A program made the position numbers and the translations under genes. Shown here piece after piece: positions 54,086 to 63,962 of a DNA stretch of 64,000 nt. The notes beneath the pieces were generated by a model. The model was not told the DNA's origin and did no database searches. It saw only the letters and a program-made list of their open reading frames with translations. The stretch's first letter is position 1. Each line of letters starts with the position of its first letter. Source of the DNA: Bacteroides neonati (GTDB lineage: Bacteria > Bacteroidota > Bacteroidia > Bacteroidales > Bacteroidaceae); NCBI RefSeq assembly GCF_000499785.1, contig NZ_HG726028.1, positions 115,505 through 179,504 of the forward strand, in the 5' to 3' direction.

Positions 54086-54107
54086 AAAGTATAAAAGAGC
54101 CGTATGC

Positions 54108-55583
54108 TTACTCGGGACGGCTATAGTTAGGCGATTCGCTAGTAATCGTTACATCGTGCGGGTGACTCTCCATCACACCGGCATTGGTGATACGCGTAAA
54201 CTTAGCATCGTGCAGTTTCTCGATATTCGCGGCACCACAGTAGCCCATACCTGCACGCAAACCACCGGTTAGCTGATAGATAACCTCAAACAACGTACCT
54301 TTATAGGGGACACGAGCAGCGATTCCTTCGGGAACAAGCTTCTTTACATCGACCTCACCGCTTTGGAAGTAACGGTCTTTCGAACCATTTTCCATCGCTT
54401 CGAGCGATCCCATGCCACGATAAGATTTAAACTTACGTCCGTTAAAAATGATGGTTTCGCCGGGACTCTCTTCGGTTCCGGCAACCAATGAACCGATCAT
54501 CACCGAATATCCTCCGGCAGCAAGTGCTTTAACAACATCACCCGAATAGCGAAGACCACCATCGGCAATCAATGGAATGCCTGTGCCTTTCAATGCCTTT
54601 GCCACTTCATATACGGCAGACAGTTGAGGAACACCAACACCGGCAACAACACGAGTGGTACAGATAGAACCGGGACCGATACCCACCTTTACACCATCGG
54701 CACCTGCTTCGACCAAAGCCTTGGCAGCTTCGCCGGTAGCAATATTGCCTACAATAATATCGATATGCGAGAAACGCTTCTTAGCTTCACGCAAAGCATC
54801 GATCACTCCCTTAGAATGTCCGTGAGCAGTATCGATAACAATGGCATCAGCACCTGCATCAACCAATGCCTGCATGCGTTCGAAGGTATCGGCAGTTACA
54901 CCCACACCGGCAGCCACACGCAAACGGCCTTTGGCATCTTTGCACGCCATCGGTTTATCTTTTGCCTTGGTAATATCTTTATAGGTAACCAATCCGATAA
55001 GTTTGCCATCTTTGCCAAGTACAGGCAGTTTTTCTATCTTATAATGCTGAAGTATTTGCGAGGCAGCCTCCAAGTCGGTCGATTGATTGGTCGTAACCAA
55101 ATTCTCCTTGGTCATAACCTCATCAATATGCTTGTCCATGTTGCGCTCGAAACGAAGGTCACGATTGGTCACAATGCCCACCAGATAACGCTCGTCATCG
55201 ACTACAGGAATACCACCAATTTTATACTCGGCCATCAAAGCGAGGGCTTCGCGTACAGTAGATCCCTGTTTGATTGTGATAGGATCATAAATCATACCGT
55301 TTTCGGCACGCTTCACGATGGCAACTTGCTTTGCCTGCTCCTGAATAGACATGTTTTTATGAATGACCCCAATTCCCCCTTCACGGGCAATAGCGATAGC
55401 CATTTTAGCTTCGGTAACAGTGTCCATAGCAGCGGTCACGAATGGTACCTTCAACTCAATGTTTTTTGAAAACTTTGTCGAGAGTTCGACAGTGCGGGGC
55501 AATACTTCAGAATAAGCGGGGATCAAAAGGACGTCATCATACGTTAATCCGTCCATTACAATCTTATCAGCAATAAATGACAT
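54108..55583 (-). CDS. guaB: IMP dehydrogenase
   Basis: 491 residues, normal length. TIM barrel with a CBS pair inserted at about 95-205 (GSTVREALALMAEYKIGGIPVV and KLPVLGKDGKLIGLVT). The catalytic Cys is in GPGSICTTRVVAGVG; the flap follows after YRGMGSLEAM. It converts IMP to XMP with NAD+, the committed step to GMP. A TATATTTG -7 box lies 30 bp upstream. Probably monocistronic. Confidence 0.97.
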   Translation of the reverse strand: MSFIADKIVMDGLTYDDVLLIPAYSEVLPRTVELSTKFSKNIELKVPFVTAAMDTVTEAKMAIAIAREGGIGVIHKNMSIQEQAKQVAIVKRAENGMIYDPITIKQGSTVREALALMAEYKIGGIPVVDDERYLVGIVTNRDLRFERNMDKHIDEVMTKENLVTTNQSTDLEAASQILQHYKIEKLPVLGKDGKLIGLVTYKDITKAKDKPMACKDAKGRLRVAAGVGVTADTFERMQALVDAGADAIVIDTAHGHSKGVIDALREAKKRFSHIDIIVGNIATGEAAKALVEAGADGVKVGIGPGSICTTRVVAGVGVPQLSAVYEVAKALKGTGIPLIADGGLRYSGDVVKALAAGGYSVMIGSLVAGTEESPGETIIFNGRKFKSYRGMGSLEAMENGSKDRYFQSGEVDVKKLVPEGIAARVPYKGTLFEVIYQLTGGLRAGMGYCGAANIEKLHDAKFTRITNAGVMESHPHDVTITSESPNYSRPE

Positions 55584-55612
55584 AGGGCTATGCGTTTAAA
55601 ATTTATTGCGTG

Positions 55613-55620
55613 CAAATATA
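55613..55620 (-). promoter_or_regulatory. -7 box of guaB promoter
   Basis: TATATTTG on the minus strand, 30 bp before the guaB start codon. No clear -33 element at the normal distance. Confidence 0.5.
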
Positions 55621-55669
55621 CGTTTTTTTATTCATTCCGTATACTTGCACGCAAGTTTTTTTCGCTTTT

Positions 55670-57850
55670 TTAATTAGCCATTTCCGAGATAAACTTGATA
55701 CGAACCAACCGAACCTCTTCTTCGGTAAACTCATCGCCCAGCTCACTGAGCGCATCCTCTATCTTATCGGTAGTCGATTCTTTGAAATAGTCATAAATAT
55801 CCAACAGGTGATCTTCGTCCATGATTTCATCTAAGAAATAGTCGATATTGAGCTTTGTGCCCGAATAAACGATTGCTTCTACTTCATCGAGTAAATCGCC
55901 AAATTCAATTCCTTTTGAAAGGGCAATATCATCGAGCGCGACCTTACGGTCAATTGCCTGAATGATAGACACTTTCATTTTCGACTTATTGGCCACCGTG
56001 CGTACCCGTAAGTCTTCGGGACGTTCTATCTCATTTTCGGTACAATGACGTTTGATCAGTTTACAGAACTCTTCGCCATAACGTTTGGCCTTTCCGGCAC
56101 CTACACCCGGGATATTCTGCAGTTCGTCTAACGTAACCGGATAGATAGTCGCCATAGCTTCAAGTGACGGATCTTGAAAAATCACATAAGGGGGAACTTC
56201 CAGTTTCTTAGAAAGCTTCTTCCTCAAATCTTTCAACATAGAGTAAAGTGCAGGATCGACCGCACAAGAACCTCCGCCTCGGGCCGGTGCTTCCTCTTCT
56301 ACTTCATCAAAATCGTTATCTTCGGTAATTTTAAATGATTTCGGCTTTTTCAGGAACTTATGTCCTTCATCCGTTACCTTTAACAGTCCATAGTTCTCAA
56401 CATCTTTACTCAGATAACCCGCAATCAATGCCTGACGAATCACAGCATTCCAGGTTTTATCCTCTTCGCCCATTCCTGAACCAAATACTTCCAGATCTTC
56501 ATGTAAATGCGCCTGCACTTCGGAAGTTTCCTTACCTTGTAAGATATCTATTATATAATCTGCCTTAAAGTTTTCTTTCACCGCTATGATTGCCTCAATC
56601 ACAGCACACAATAATTCTTGAGCCTCCACTTGTTTTTTAGGGTTTAAACAGTTGTCACAATTTCCACAATTTTCCTCCGTGTACTCTTCTCCGAAATAGT
56701 GTAATAACGTCTTTCGGCGGCAAACGGAGGATTCGGCATAGGCAGCTGTTTCCAACAGAAGCTGCTTGCCAATTTCCTGTTCTGCCACAGGTTTACCTTG
56801 CATAAACTTCTCTAGCTTCTGCAGGTCTTTGTTGGTATAAAAGGTGATGCATTGACCTTCGCCCCCATCTCTGCCGGCGCGGCCTGTTTCTTGATAATAG
56901 CCTTCCAGGCTCTTCGGAATATCATAGTGAATTACTGTTCGCACATCGGGTTTATCAATCCCCATACCAAATGCAATGGTAGCTACAATTACATCAATCT
57001 TCTCCATCAGGAAGTCATCCTGATTTTGAGTTCTTGTTGCAGAGTCCATACCGGCATGATAGGCACGGGCATTAATGCCATTAGCTTTAAGAATTTCAGC
57101 AAGCTCTTCTACTTTCTTCCGGCTCAAGCAATAAATAATACATGATTTCTCCGGGTTACTCTTAAGAAACTTAATGATATCTCGATCCACATTAGCTGTT
57201 TTGGCACGTACCTCGTAATAAAGATTGGGGCGATTGAATGATGACTTAAATACCTTGGCATCAATCATTCCCAGATTTTTCTGAATATCGTGCTGAACCT
57301 TCGGGGTTGCCGTAGCAGTCAATGCAATAAGTGGCGCTTTCCCAATCTCATTAATAATCGGACGAATCCGGCGGTATTCCGGACGGAAGTCATGCCCCCA
57401 CTCGGAGATACAATGAGCTTCATCGACAGCATAAAAAGAGATCTTCACCGATCGCAAGAATTCGACATTCTCTTCTTTAGTCAGTGATTCGGGAGCCACA
57501 TATAACAGTTTTGTTTTACCTGCCAGTATATCCGACTTCACCTGATCGATTGCTCCTTTATTCAATGAGGAGTTGATAAAATGCGCTATGCCGTCTACTT
57601 CGCTGAAGTTACGCATCGCATCTACCTGATTCTTCATCAAAGCAATCAATGGAGAGATAACAATTGCCGTACCTTCCATCAACAATGAGGGCAACTGATA
57701 GCATAAAGATTTTCCTCCACCGGTTGGCATCAGCACAAAAGTATCACCGCCGTCAAGCAGATTATGAATGATTGCTTCCTGGTTTCCCTTGAATTTATCA
57801 AATCCAAAATACTTTTTCAGTTGTTCTGTCAAATTAATCTTTCCCGCCAT
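55670..57850 (-). CDS. recQ: ATP-dependent DNA helicase RecQ
   Basis: 726 residues. SF2 motifs: MPTGGGKSLCYQLP (Walker A), VDEAHCISEWGHDFR (DEAH and the RecQ aromatic loop), IIYCLSRKKVEEL, and AFGMGIDKPDVR with TGRAGRDG. Zinc-binding Cys cluster (CRRKTLLHYFGE, CGNCDNC), winged helix, then an HRDC domain (DLRKKLSKKLEVPPYVIF, IPGVGAGKAKRYG). An acidic C-terminal extension of ~100 residues follows. DNA repair and recombination. Confidence 0.96.
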   Translation of the reverse strand: MAGKINLTEQLKKYFGFDKFKGNQEAIIHNLLDGGDTFVLMPTGGGKSLCYQLPSLLMEGTAIVISPLIALMKNQVDAMRNFSEVDGIAHFINSSLNKGAIDQVKSDILAGKTKLLYVAPESLTKEENVEFLRSVKISFYAVDEAHCISEWGHDFRPEYRRIRPIINEIGKAPLIALTATATPKVQHDIQKNLGMIDAKVFKSSFNRPNLYYEVRAKTANVDRDIIKFLKSNPEKSCIIYCLSRKKVEELAEILKANGINARAYHAGMDSATRTQNQDDFLMEKIDVIVATIAFGMGIDKPDVRTVIHYDIPKSLEGYYQETGRAGRDGGEGQCITFYTNKDLQKLEKFMQGKPVAEQEIGKQLLLETAAYAESSVCRRKTLLHYFGEEYTEENCGNCDNCLNPKKQVEAQELLCAVIEAIIAVKENFKADYIIDILQGKETSEVQAHLHEDLEVFGSGMGEEDKTWNAVIRQALIAGYLSKDVENYGLLKVTDEGHKFLKKPKSFKITEDNDFDEVEEEAPARGGGSCAVDPALYSMLKDLRKKLSKKLEVPPYVIFQDPSLEAMATIYPVTLDELQNIPGVGAGKAKRYGEEFCKLIKRHCTENEIERPEDLRVRTVANKSKMKVSIIQAIDRKVALDDIALSKGIEFGDLLDEVEAIVYSGTKLNIDYFLDEIMDEDHLLDIYDYFKESTTDKIEDALSELGDEFTEEEVRLVRIKFISEMAN

Positions 57851-57925
57851 CTTAATTTATAGGTTGTTTGGTTCAGTTTCTGATTTTAACTAAAGAAGAA
57901 CACTAGCTTTATTGTAGTGCTCTAA

Positions 57926-57955
57926 CAAAGTTAGAAACAACTTCTTAAATATCAA
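57926..57955 (-). promoter_or_regulatory. recQ promoter
   Basis: -7 TAACTTTG (complement of 57926-57933) and -33 TTG (complement of 57953-57955), 19 bp apart, about 75 bp before the recQ start. Confidence 0.6.
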
Positions 57956-58024
57956 GCATAATCCGACTAATATTTTTCAAGAAAAAATAAGCACACACAT
58001 CACCGTTACTCTTACCATTTGATT

Positions 58025-59275
58025 TTAAGCTGTTTGCAATCTCGCAAGATTCGCTTTATCAAGTTGAGTTTTTGCATATTCCAACGTCACTTCGTACTCT
58101 TTCTTATCTTCTGAAGGTATTTCGAACATGACATCCATCATAATCGTCTCCACGATTGAGCGCAGGCCACGAGCACCAAGCTTATATTCTACAGCTTTAT
58201 CTACAATATACTCATAAACGGCGTCTTCGAAAGTCAATGCTACACCATCCATCTCAAACAGTTTCACATACTGTTTGATGATTGAGTTTTTGGGCTCAGT
58301 CAAAATAGCACGCAAAGCCATTCGATCCAAAGGATTCAAATAAGTCAATACAGGTAAACGCCCAATGATTTCGGGTATTAGGCCGAATGATTTCAAATCT
58401 TGCGGAGCAATATATTGCATCATATTGTTTTTATCAATAGCCGCTGATTTTTGAGATGCATTGTAACCCACCACATGAGTATTGAGGCGCTGAGCGATTT
58501 TCTTTTCAATACCATCGAAGGCACCACCGCAAATAAAGAGGATATTCTTTGTATTGACGGGAATCATCTTCTGATCGGGATGTTTACGCCCTCCCTGAGG
58601 GGGTACATTGACAACAGACCCTTCGAGCAACTTCAACAAGCCTTGCTGCACACCTTCACCACTTACATCACGCGTAATAGAAGGGTTATCGCCCTTGCGA
58701 GCTATCTTATCAATTTCGTCAATAAACACAATGCCTTGTTCGGCTTCAGCAACATTATAGTCGGCCACCTGTAGCAGACGGGTTAGAATACTTTCAATAT
58801 CTTCACCTACGTAACCAGCTTCCGTAAGCACTGTTGCATCTACAATTGTAAACGGAACATGCAATAACTTAGCAATAGTACGTGCCAATAATGTTTTTCC
58901 GGTTCCTGTACTTCCTACCATGATAATGTTGGATTTTTCAATCTCGACATCATCACCTCCGTCTTTCTGCAAAAGTCGTTTGTAGTGATTGTAAACCGAA
59001 ACGGAAAGGAAACGTTTTGCATCGGTTTGCCCAATAATGTATTGATCAAGGAATTTCTTGATCTCAACCGGTTTAGGCAACTCTTTCAGGTTTAGGTTAG
59101 TGCCTTTGCCTGTGCTCTTTTGGCCTATGCCCATAGCTTCCTGAGTAATCTCATAAGCCTGTGTAGCACAGCTATCACAAATATAACCATTCATTCCTGT
59201 AATGAGGAAGCCTACCTCACTCTCTGAACGGCCACAAAAGCTACACTTATTTTTATTTGTTTTTGAATCTGCCAT
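58025..59275 (-). CDS. clpX: ATP-dependent protease ATP-binding subunit ClpX
   Basis: 416 residues. N-terminal zinc domain (CSFCGRSESEV, CDSC), AAA+ Walker A GSTGTGKT, Walker B VFIDEID, sensor and pore loop (AGYVGEDIES), RGLRSIVE near the C-terminus. Unfoldase that feeds substrates to ClpP. Two bp separate it from clpP. Confidence 0.97.
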   Translation of the reverse strand: MADSKTNKNKCSFCGRSESEVGFLITGMNGYICDSCATQAYEITQEAMGIGQKSTGKGTNLNLKELPKPVEIKKFLDQYIIGQTDAKRFLSVSVYNHYKRLLQKDGGDDVEIEKSNIIMVGSTGTGKTLLARTIAKLLHVPFTIVDATVLTEAGYVGEDIESILTRLLQVADYNVAEAEQGIVFIDEIDKIARKGDNPSITRDVSGEGVQQGLLKLLEGSVVNVPPQGGRKHPDQKMIPVNTKNILFICGGAFDGIEKKIAQRLNTHVVGYNASQKSAAIDKNNMMQYIAPQDLKSFGLIPEIIGRLPVLTYLNPLDRMALRAILTEPKNSIIKQYVKLFEMDGVALTFEDAVYEYIVDKAVEYKLGARGLRSIVETIMMDVMFEIPSEDKKEYEVTLEYAKTQLDKANLARLQTA

Positions 59276-59277
59276 TT

Positions 59278-59940
59278 TTATTTTTTAATCAACACTTCAT
59301 CTACCATGCCATATGCTTTCGCTTCTTCAGCAGTCATCCAATAGTCACGGTCCGAATCGGCCCACACTTTATCAAAATCAGTATGAGAGTGATCGGCAAT
59401 AATTGTATAAAGTTCTTTCTTGATCTTCATAATCTCACGCGCTGTGATCTCAATATCCGAAGCTTGCCCCTGAGCACCACCCATCGGCTGATGAATCATC
59501 ACACGAGAGTGCTTAAGAGCCGAGCGTTTACCTTCGGTTCCTGCTACCAGTAAAACAGAAGCCATCGAAGCAGCCATACCTGTACAGATAGTAGCCACGT
59601 CACTGCTGATAAACTGCATGGTGTCATAGATACCTAATCCGGCATATACCGAACCACCGGGAGAATTAATATAAATGGAGATATCTTTACCTGGATCTAC
59701 CGAATCAAGATAAAGCAACTGTGCCTGCAAAGTATTTGCGGTATAGTCATCGATCTGCGTACCGAGGAAAATGATACGATCCATCATCAAACGTGAGAAT
59801 ACATCCAGCTGGGTTACATTCAGTTGTCTTTCTTCAAGAATATAAGGATTCAAATATCCGCCTTGCGATCTGATCACATCGTCAAGCACCATGCTATTCA
59901 TTCCTAAATGCTTGGTTGCATATTTTCTAAAATCTTCCAT
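59278..59940 (-). CDS. clpP: ATP-dependent Clp protease proteolytic subunit
   Basis: 220 residues. Catalytic Ser in GMAASMASVLL, His in SRVMIHQPMGG, Asp further on (NSPGGSVYAGLGIYD precedes the Ser). Forms the ClpP barrel with ClpX. Order tig-clpP-clpX is the common bacterial one. Confidence 0.97.
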   Translation of the reverse strand: MEDFRKYATKHLGMNSMVLDDVIRSQGGYLNPYILEERQLNVTQLDVFSRLMMDRIIFLGTQIDDYTANTLQAQLLYLDSVDPGKDISIYINSPGGSVYAGLGIYDTMQFISSDVATICTGMAASMASVLLVAGTEGKRSALKHSRVMIHQPMGGAQGQASDIEITAREIMKIKKELYTIIADHSHTDFDKVWADSDRDYWMTAEEAKAYGMVDEVLIKK

Positions 59941-60007
59941 TGTTAGGGTCTTTTCTTATTTAATTAATTATGCAAATGCAAAGAAACAAAAAAGAACACA
60001 GAGACAC

Positions 60008-60048
60008 AAAAAAACACAGAGTTATAATTTTATAAAAACTCTGTGTTT
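60008..60048 (-). terminator. Terminator between tig and clpP
   Basis: AAACACAGAGT (60038-60048 complement) pairs with ACTCTGTGTTT and is followed on the minus strand by a run of seven T. It lies in the 140 bp between tig and clpP, so clpPX probably has its own promoter. Confidence 0.65.
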
Positions 60049-60080
60049 CTGTGACTTTATGTCCTTATCAAGTCGAAAGA

Positions 60081-61436
60081 TTATTCAAACATCTTATTGA
60101 AGTCTTCCAATGAAATCGTTTTGTGAGTCAATTTGACTTTATCTTTCAGTGCAGCAGCCAGTTTCACTTCAACCACGCGGCTTACCAGACCATCGATGCT
60201 TTCTTTCTTCTTCAACATCTCTTTGGCATAGTTCTCAAGAATATCATCGGGTACGGTCATCATACCATACTGAGCGAATTGAGCCTTAGTTACGTCCTTA
60301 GCCATAGCGATCACGTCACTCTCTTCTACTTTGATCTCATTATCCTTAACCAACTGCTCTTTAATTAAGTGCCAAGTCAGCTCCTCAATGCTACGATCAA
60401 AGTTTTCAGCTACATATTCTTCGCCTTTTTCTTTGTTGTTAAGAAGCATGATACGCTTAAGCAATGCTTCGGGGAATTCCAGCTTACCCACTTTTTCTAC
60501 CAACGCCTTACGAGCATCGATCAAGAATTTATAGTCGCTATCGGCAACTAACTGAGCAGCCAATCCCTCTTTTACTTTAGCAAGAAACTCTTCTTCGGTC
60601 TTTACTACACCTTCGCCAAATACTTGGTCAAAAATTTCTTGATTCAATTCGCCTTCAACGAAGCGAGTGATCTCTTCAACCTGGAAGCTAAAGTTACCCT
60701 TCACACCCATTGTTGCATCTTTTTCGATTTTCAGCAATGATGCCATCTCAGCAGCATTTCCATCAAAAGCGATGAACGGATTGAAAACCAATACATCATT
60801 AACCTTTGCTCCGGTAAAGATTGCTTTTTGCTCGTCACTTTTCATGTAAGCAGGCATCAATGTAGCACCTTCTACTTGAATACCACCTTCTTTCGTGCTG
60901 CCATTCTCATCCAGTTCTGCGATCAAGCCTTTCAGCATATCTCTATCTTCGTAAGAAGCCACCTGATCGTATTTACCGTTACGTTGAGTATAAGCCTTTA
61001 CCTGGTTGTTTACCATCTCGTCAGACACTTCGATGTCGTAGAAGTCAATTGCATCGTTAGCACCGATTTCAGCTTTAAATTCAGGAGCCAAAGCGATATC
61101 AAACAAGAATTCGAACTCTTCCATAGTGTCAAAGTCGATTTCGGGTTGTTTGTCTTCGTTAGGCAACGGCTCGCCCAGAATGTTTAAGTTATTATCTTTG
61201 ATGTATCCGTATACTTGTTCTGAAAGCAGCTTGTTTACCTCTTCGGCAACAACAGATTTACCATACATCTTCTTCACCAAACTCATTGGAACCATTCCTT
61301 TACGAAAGCCCGGAATCTGAGCTTTCTGGCGAAATGACTTCAACGATTTATCTACTTGCTCTTGATAATCTGCCTTTTCAAGCTTTACTGTAAGCAACGC
61401 GCTTACTTTGTCAATGTTTTGTAATGAAACGTTCAT
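60081..61436 (-). CDS. tig: Trigger factor
   Basis: 451 residues. N-terminal ribosome-binding domain with the signature GFRKGMVP near residue 43, a central PPIase-like region that is poorly conserved, and a helical C-terminal chaperone domain. Ribosome-associated folding of new proteins. Preceded by a good promoter at 61488-61518. Confidence 0.95.
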   Translation of the reverse strand: MNVSLQNIDKVSALLTVKLEKADYQEQVDKSLKSFRQKAQIPGFRKGMVPMSLVKKMYGKSVVAEEVNKLLSEQVYGYIKDNNLNILGEPLPNEDKQPEIDFDTMEEFEFLFDIALAPEFKAEIGANDAIDFYDIEVSDEMVNNQVKAYTQRNGKYDQVASYEDRDMLKGLIAELDENGSTKEGGIQVEGATLMPAYMKSDEQKAIFTGAKVNDVLVFNPFIAFDGNAAEMASLLKIEKDATMGVKGNFSFQVEEITRFVEGELNQEIFDQVFGEGVVKTEEEFLAKVKEGLAAQLVADSDYKFLIDARKALVEKVGKLEFPEALLKRIMLLNNKEKGEEYVAENFDRSIEELTWHLIKEQLVKDNEIKVEESDVIAMAKDVTKAQFAQYGMMTVPDDILENYAKEMLKKKESIDGLVSRVVEVKLAAALKDKVKLTHKTISLEDFNKMFE

Positions 61437-61487
61437 TCTGACAATTATTTATTTGATTTATACTATTCTATAATTATAATGAGGACG

Positions 61488-61518
61488 CAAAATTAGTGTT
61501 AATCTTTCAATTATCAAA
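61488..61518 (-). promoter_or_regulatory. tig promoter
   Basis: -7 TAATTTTG (complement of 61488-61495) and -33 TTTG (complement of 61515-61518), 19 bp apart. Confidence 0.65.
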
Positions 61519-61621
61519 AAAACGGGGGGAATTATTTCACGGAGAAAGAGATATAAAGCACCTTATATCAAACACCCATTTATCGACGGAACAAAATGAT
61601 TTTATCGACTAACACACCTTT

Positions 61622-62377
61622 TTACAATTGAAACTCTTTACGACGAAGTACAAAGCTGTTACTCAAATACTTCTCTCGAACGATCTTATTTTCTGATAGC
61701 TCTTCGGGGGTTCCTTGGAAAAGAATTTTCCCTTCAAATAACAAGTATGCACGATCGGTAATACTCAGTGTTTCCTGCACATTGTGGTCGGTAATCAGAA
61801 TACCAATATTTTTATCTTTCAGCTTCCACACAATCTGCTGAATGTCTTCTACGGCAATTGGATCGACACCGGCAAAGGGTTCGTCGAGCATAATAAATTT
61901 AGGGTCGATAGCCAGACATCTTGCAATCTCGGTTCGACGACGTTCACCACCCGAAAGTTGATTTCCCTTATTCTTACGTACTTTTTGCAAACGGAACTCG
62001 GCAATAAGGCTTTCAAGCTTATCCTTCTGATATTCTTTCGACTGCTTGGTCATCTCGAGCACAGAAGCGATATTATCCTCCACACTCATTTGGCGGAAAA
62101 CGGATGCCTCTTGCGCCAAATAACCAATACCGGTTTGAGCTCGCTTATATACCGGATAATGAGTTATTTCCAAGTCGTCCAAGAAGATACGGCCTTCGTT
62201 AGGGGTAATCAAGCCCACCGTCATATAAAATGAAGTGGTTTTACCGGCACCATTCGGCCCCAGCAATCCTACGATTTCACCCTGTTTCACATTGATGGAA
62301 ACGTGGCTTACTACAGTACGCTTACCGTACTTCTTCACCAAGTCTTCGGTACGAAGCACCATCTTGCTTTCTTCCAT
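61622..62377 (-). CDS. lptB: LPS export ABC transporter ATPase LptB
   Basis: Start set at the ATG complement of 62375-62377; the longer frame begins with GTG inside the promoter. 251 residues. Walker A GPNGAGKTT, signature LSGGERRR, Walker B FIMLDEPFAGVDP, switch His in LITDHNVQETL. This exact set (VKKYGKRTVV at the start, GVDPIAVEDIQ) is typical of LptB. Powers extraction of LPS from the inner membrane with LptFG, which are not in this window. Divergent from mlaE. Confidence 0.93.
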   Translation of the reverse strand: MEESKMVLRTEDLVKKYGKRTVVSHVSINVKQGEIVGLLGPNGAGKTTSFYMTVGLITPNEGRIFLDDLEITHYPVYKRAQTGIGYLAQEASVFRQMSVEDNIASVLEMTKQSKEYQKDKLESLIAEFRLQKVRKNKGNQLSGGERRRTEIARCLAIDPKFIMLDEPFAGVDPIAVEDIQQIVWKLKDKNIGILITDHNVQETLSITDRAYLLFEGKILFQGTPEELSENKIVREKYLSNSFVLRRKEFQL

Positions 62378-62395
62378 ATCTTTGTTATTTTGCGG

Positions 62396-62433
62396 CAAAT
62401 ATAGCACAAATAAGCCGAAATAATGTACATTTG
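62396..62433. promoter_or_regulatory. Divergent -7 boxes of lptB and mlaE
   Basis: TATATTTG on the minus strand (62396-62403) for lptB and TACATTTG on the plus strand (62426-62433) for mlaE. The two lipid-transport units are divergent from a shared 74-bp gap. Confidence 0.6.
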
Positions 62434-62451
62434 CAGATAAAATACAAGGAT

Positions 62452-63195
62452 ATGATTAAAGCATTAAGAACGGTCGGGCGATACATGATGCTCATGGGAC
62501 GTACATTTTCGCGTCCTGAGCGAATGCGCATGTTTTTCCGGCAATACCTAAACGAGATAGAGCAACTCGGGGTAAACTCTATTGGAATTGTACTATTGAT
62601 TTCATTTTTTATCGGAGCAGTTATCACCATTCAAATCAAGCTGAATATCGAAAGCCCATGGATGCCCCGGTGGACTGTAGGTTATGTAACACGTGAAATT
62701 ATGCTATTGGAGTTCTCATCCTCCATCATGTGTTTAATTTTGGCCGGTAAAGTTGGATCGAATATTGCCTCAGAGTTGGGCACTATGCGGGTAACACAAC
62801 AAATCGATGCACTCGAAATCATGGGAGTCAATTCGGCCAATTACTTAATCCTCCCTAAAATAGCAGCAATGGTCACCACCATCCCTATCCTGGTTACATT
62901 TAGCATCTTTGCCGGAATCATAGGAGCCTTTGCCACTTGTTGGTTTGGAGGAATCATGACAGCAACCAATCTTGAATACGGTTTGCAGTATATGTTTGTG
63001 GAATGGTTCGTTTGGTGTGGAATTATCAAATCACTCTTTTTCGCTTTTATTATCTCTAGTGTATCGGCTTTCTTCGGTTATACCGTAGGTGGCGGTTCGA
63101 TAGAAGTAGGAAAAGCGTCGACGGACGCAGTTGTATCCAGTAGTGTATTGATTTTATTTGCCGACCTCGTATTAACTAAACTTTTAATGGGATGA
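62452..63195 (+). CDS. mlaE: MlaE-family ABC transporter permease
   Basis: Start set at the ATG 62452-62454 (a TTG at 62431 is in the promoter). 247 residues with about five membrane segments. Family marks: GVNSIGIVLLISFFIGAV, ELGTMRVTQQIDALEIMGVN and the C-terminal TVGGGSIEVGKASTDAVV. Inner-membrane part of a phospholipid-transport system between the two membranes. Overlaps the ATPase gene by 4 bp (ATGA). Confidence 0.9.
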   Translation: MIKALRTVGRYMMLMGRTFSRPERMRMFFRQYLNEIEQLGVNSIGIVLLISFFIGAVITIQIKLNIESPWMPRWTVGYVTREIMLLEFSSSIMCLILAGKVGSNIASELGTMRVTQQIDALEIMGVNSANYLILPKIAAMVTTIPILVTFSIFAGIIGAFATCWFGGIMTATNLEYGLQYMFVEWFVWCGIIKSLFFAFIISSVSAFFGYTVGGGSIEVGKASTDAVVSSSVLILFADLVLTKLLMG

Positions 63196-63962
63196 TTGAA
63201 ATAAAAAAACTCTATAAATCGTTCGATGGCAAAGCAGTATTAAAGGATATCAATGCCACTTTTGAAAATGGAAAGACCAACTTGATTATCGGACAGAGTG
63301 GATCGGGGAAAACCGTGTTGATGAAATGCATTGTTGGCCTATTGGTACCCGAAAAGGGAGAACTGCTTTATGATACACGCAATTTCCTATCGATGGGCAA
63401 AAACGAAAAGAAACAATTGCGTCGCGAGATGGGAATGATTTTTCAAAGTGCAGCACTTTTTGATTCGATGTCGGTACTCGACAATGTGATGTTCCCACTG
63501 AACATGTTCAGCAATGATACACTTCGCGAACGTACACAGCGTGCTCGTTTCTGTATTGACCGTGTTAACCTGACCGAAGCTGCCGACAAGTTCCCGGGCG
63601 AAATAAGTGGCGGTATGCAAAAGCGTGTGGCCATAGCCCGTGCTATTGCACTAAACCCTCAATACCTCTTTTGTGATGAGCCCAACTCCGGATTAGACCC
63701 CAAAACCTCTCTTGTGATTGATGAGTTAATACAAGACATCACGAGAGAATATAACATGACGACTATCATTAACACCCACGACATGAATTCGGTATTGGGT
63801 ATCGGTGAGAAAATCATTTATATATACGAAGGCAGTAAAGAGTGGGAGGGCACCAAAGATGATATCTTTACTTCTACCAATAAGCGATTAAACGATTTTA
63901 TATTTGCATCCGATTTGCTTCGAAAAGTAAAAGATGTCGAAATACAAAACATGGAAGGCTGA
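63192..63962 (+). CDS. mlaF: MlaF-family ABC transporter ATPase
   Basis: 256 residues. Walker A GQSGSGKTV, signature ISGGMQKRVAIARA, Walker B FCDEPNSGLDP, switch His in NTHDMNSV. Partner of the permease, coupled by an ATGA overlap. An MCE-domain (MlaD-like) gene would be expected downstream, but the window ends after 38 more bases in which I see no gene. Confidence 0.92.
   Translation: MIEIKKLYKSFDGKAVLKDINATFENGKTNLIIGQSGSGKTVLMKCIVGLLVPEKGELLYDTRNFLSMGKNEKKQLRREMGMIFQSAALFDSMSVLDNVMFPLNMFSNDTLRERTQRARFCIDRVNLTEAADKFPGEISGGMQKRVAIARAIALNPQYLFCDEPNSGLDPKTSLVIDELIQDITREYNMTTIINTHDMNSVLGIGEKIIYIYEGSKEWEGTKDDIFTSTNKRLNDFIFASDLLRKVKDVEIQNMEG

Noticed and set aside
54624..55469. Long plus-strand open frame (281 codons)
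   Set aside because: It is antisense to guaB, which is intact and typical; the frame is a shadow of its codon usage. The same applies to 48817-49647 (antisense to the OstA-like gene) and 13342-13959 (antisense to the transposase).
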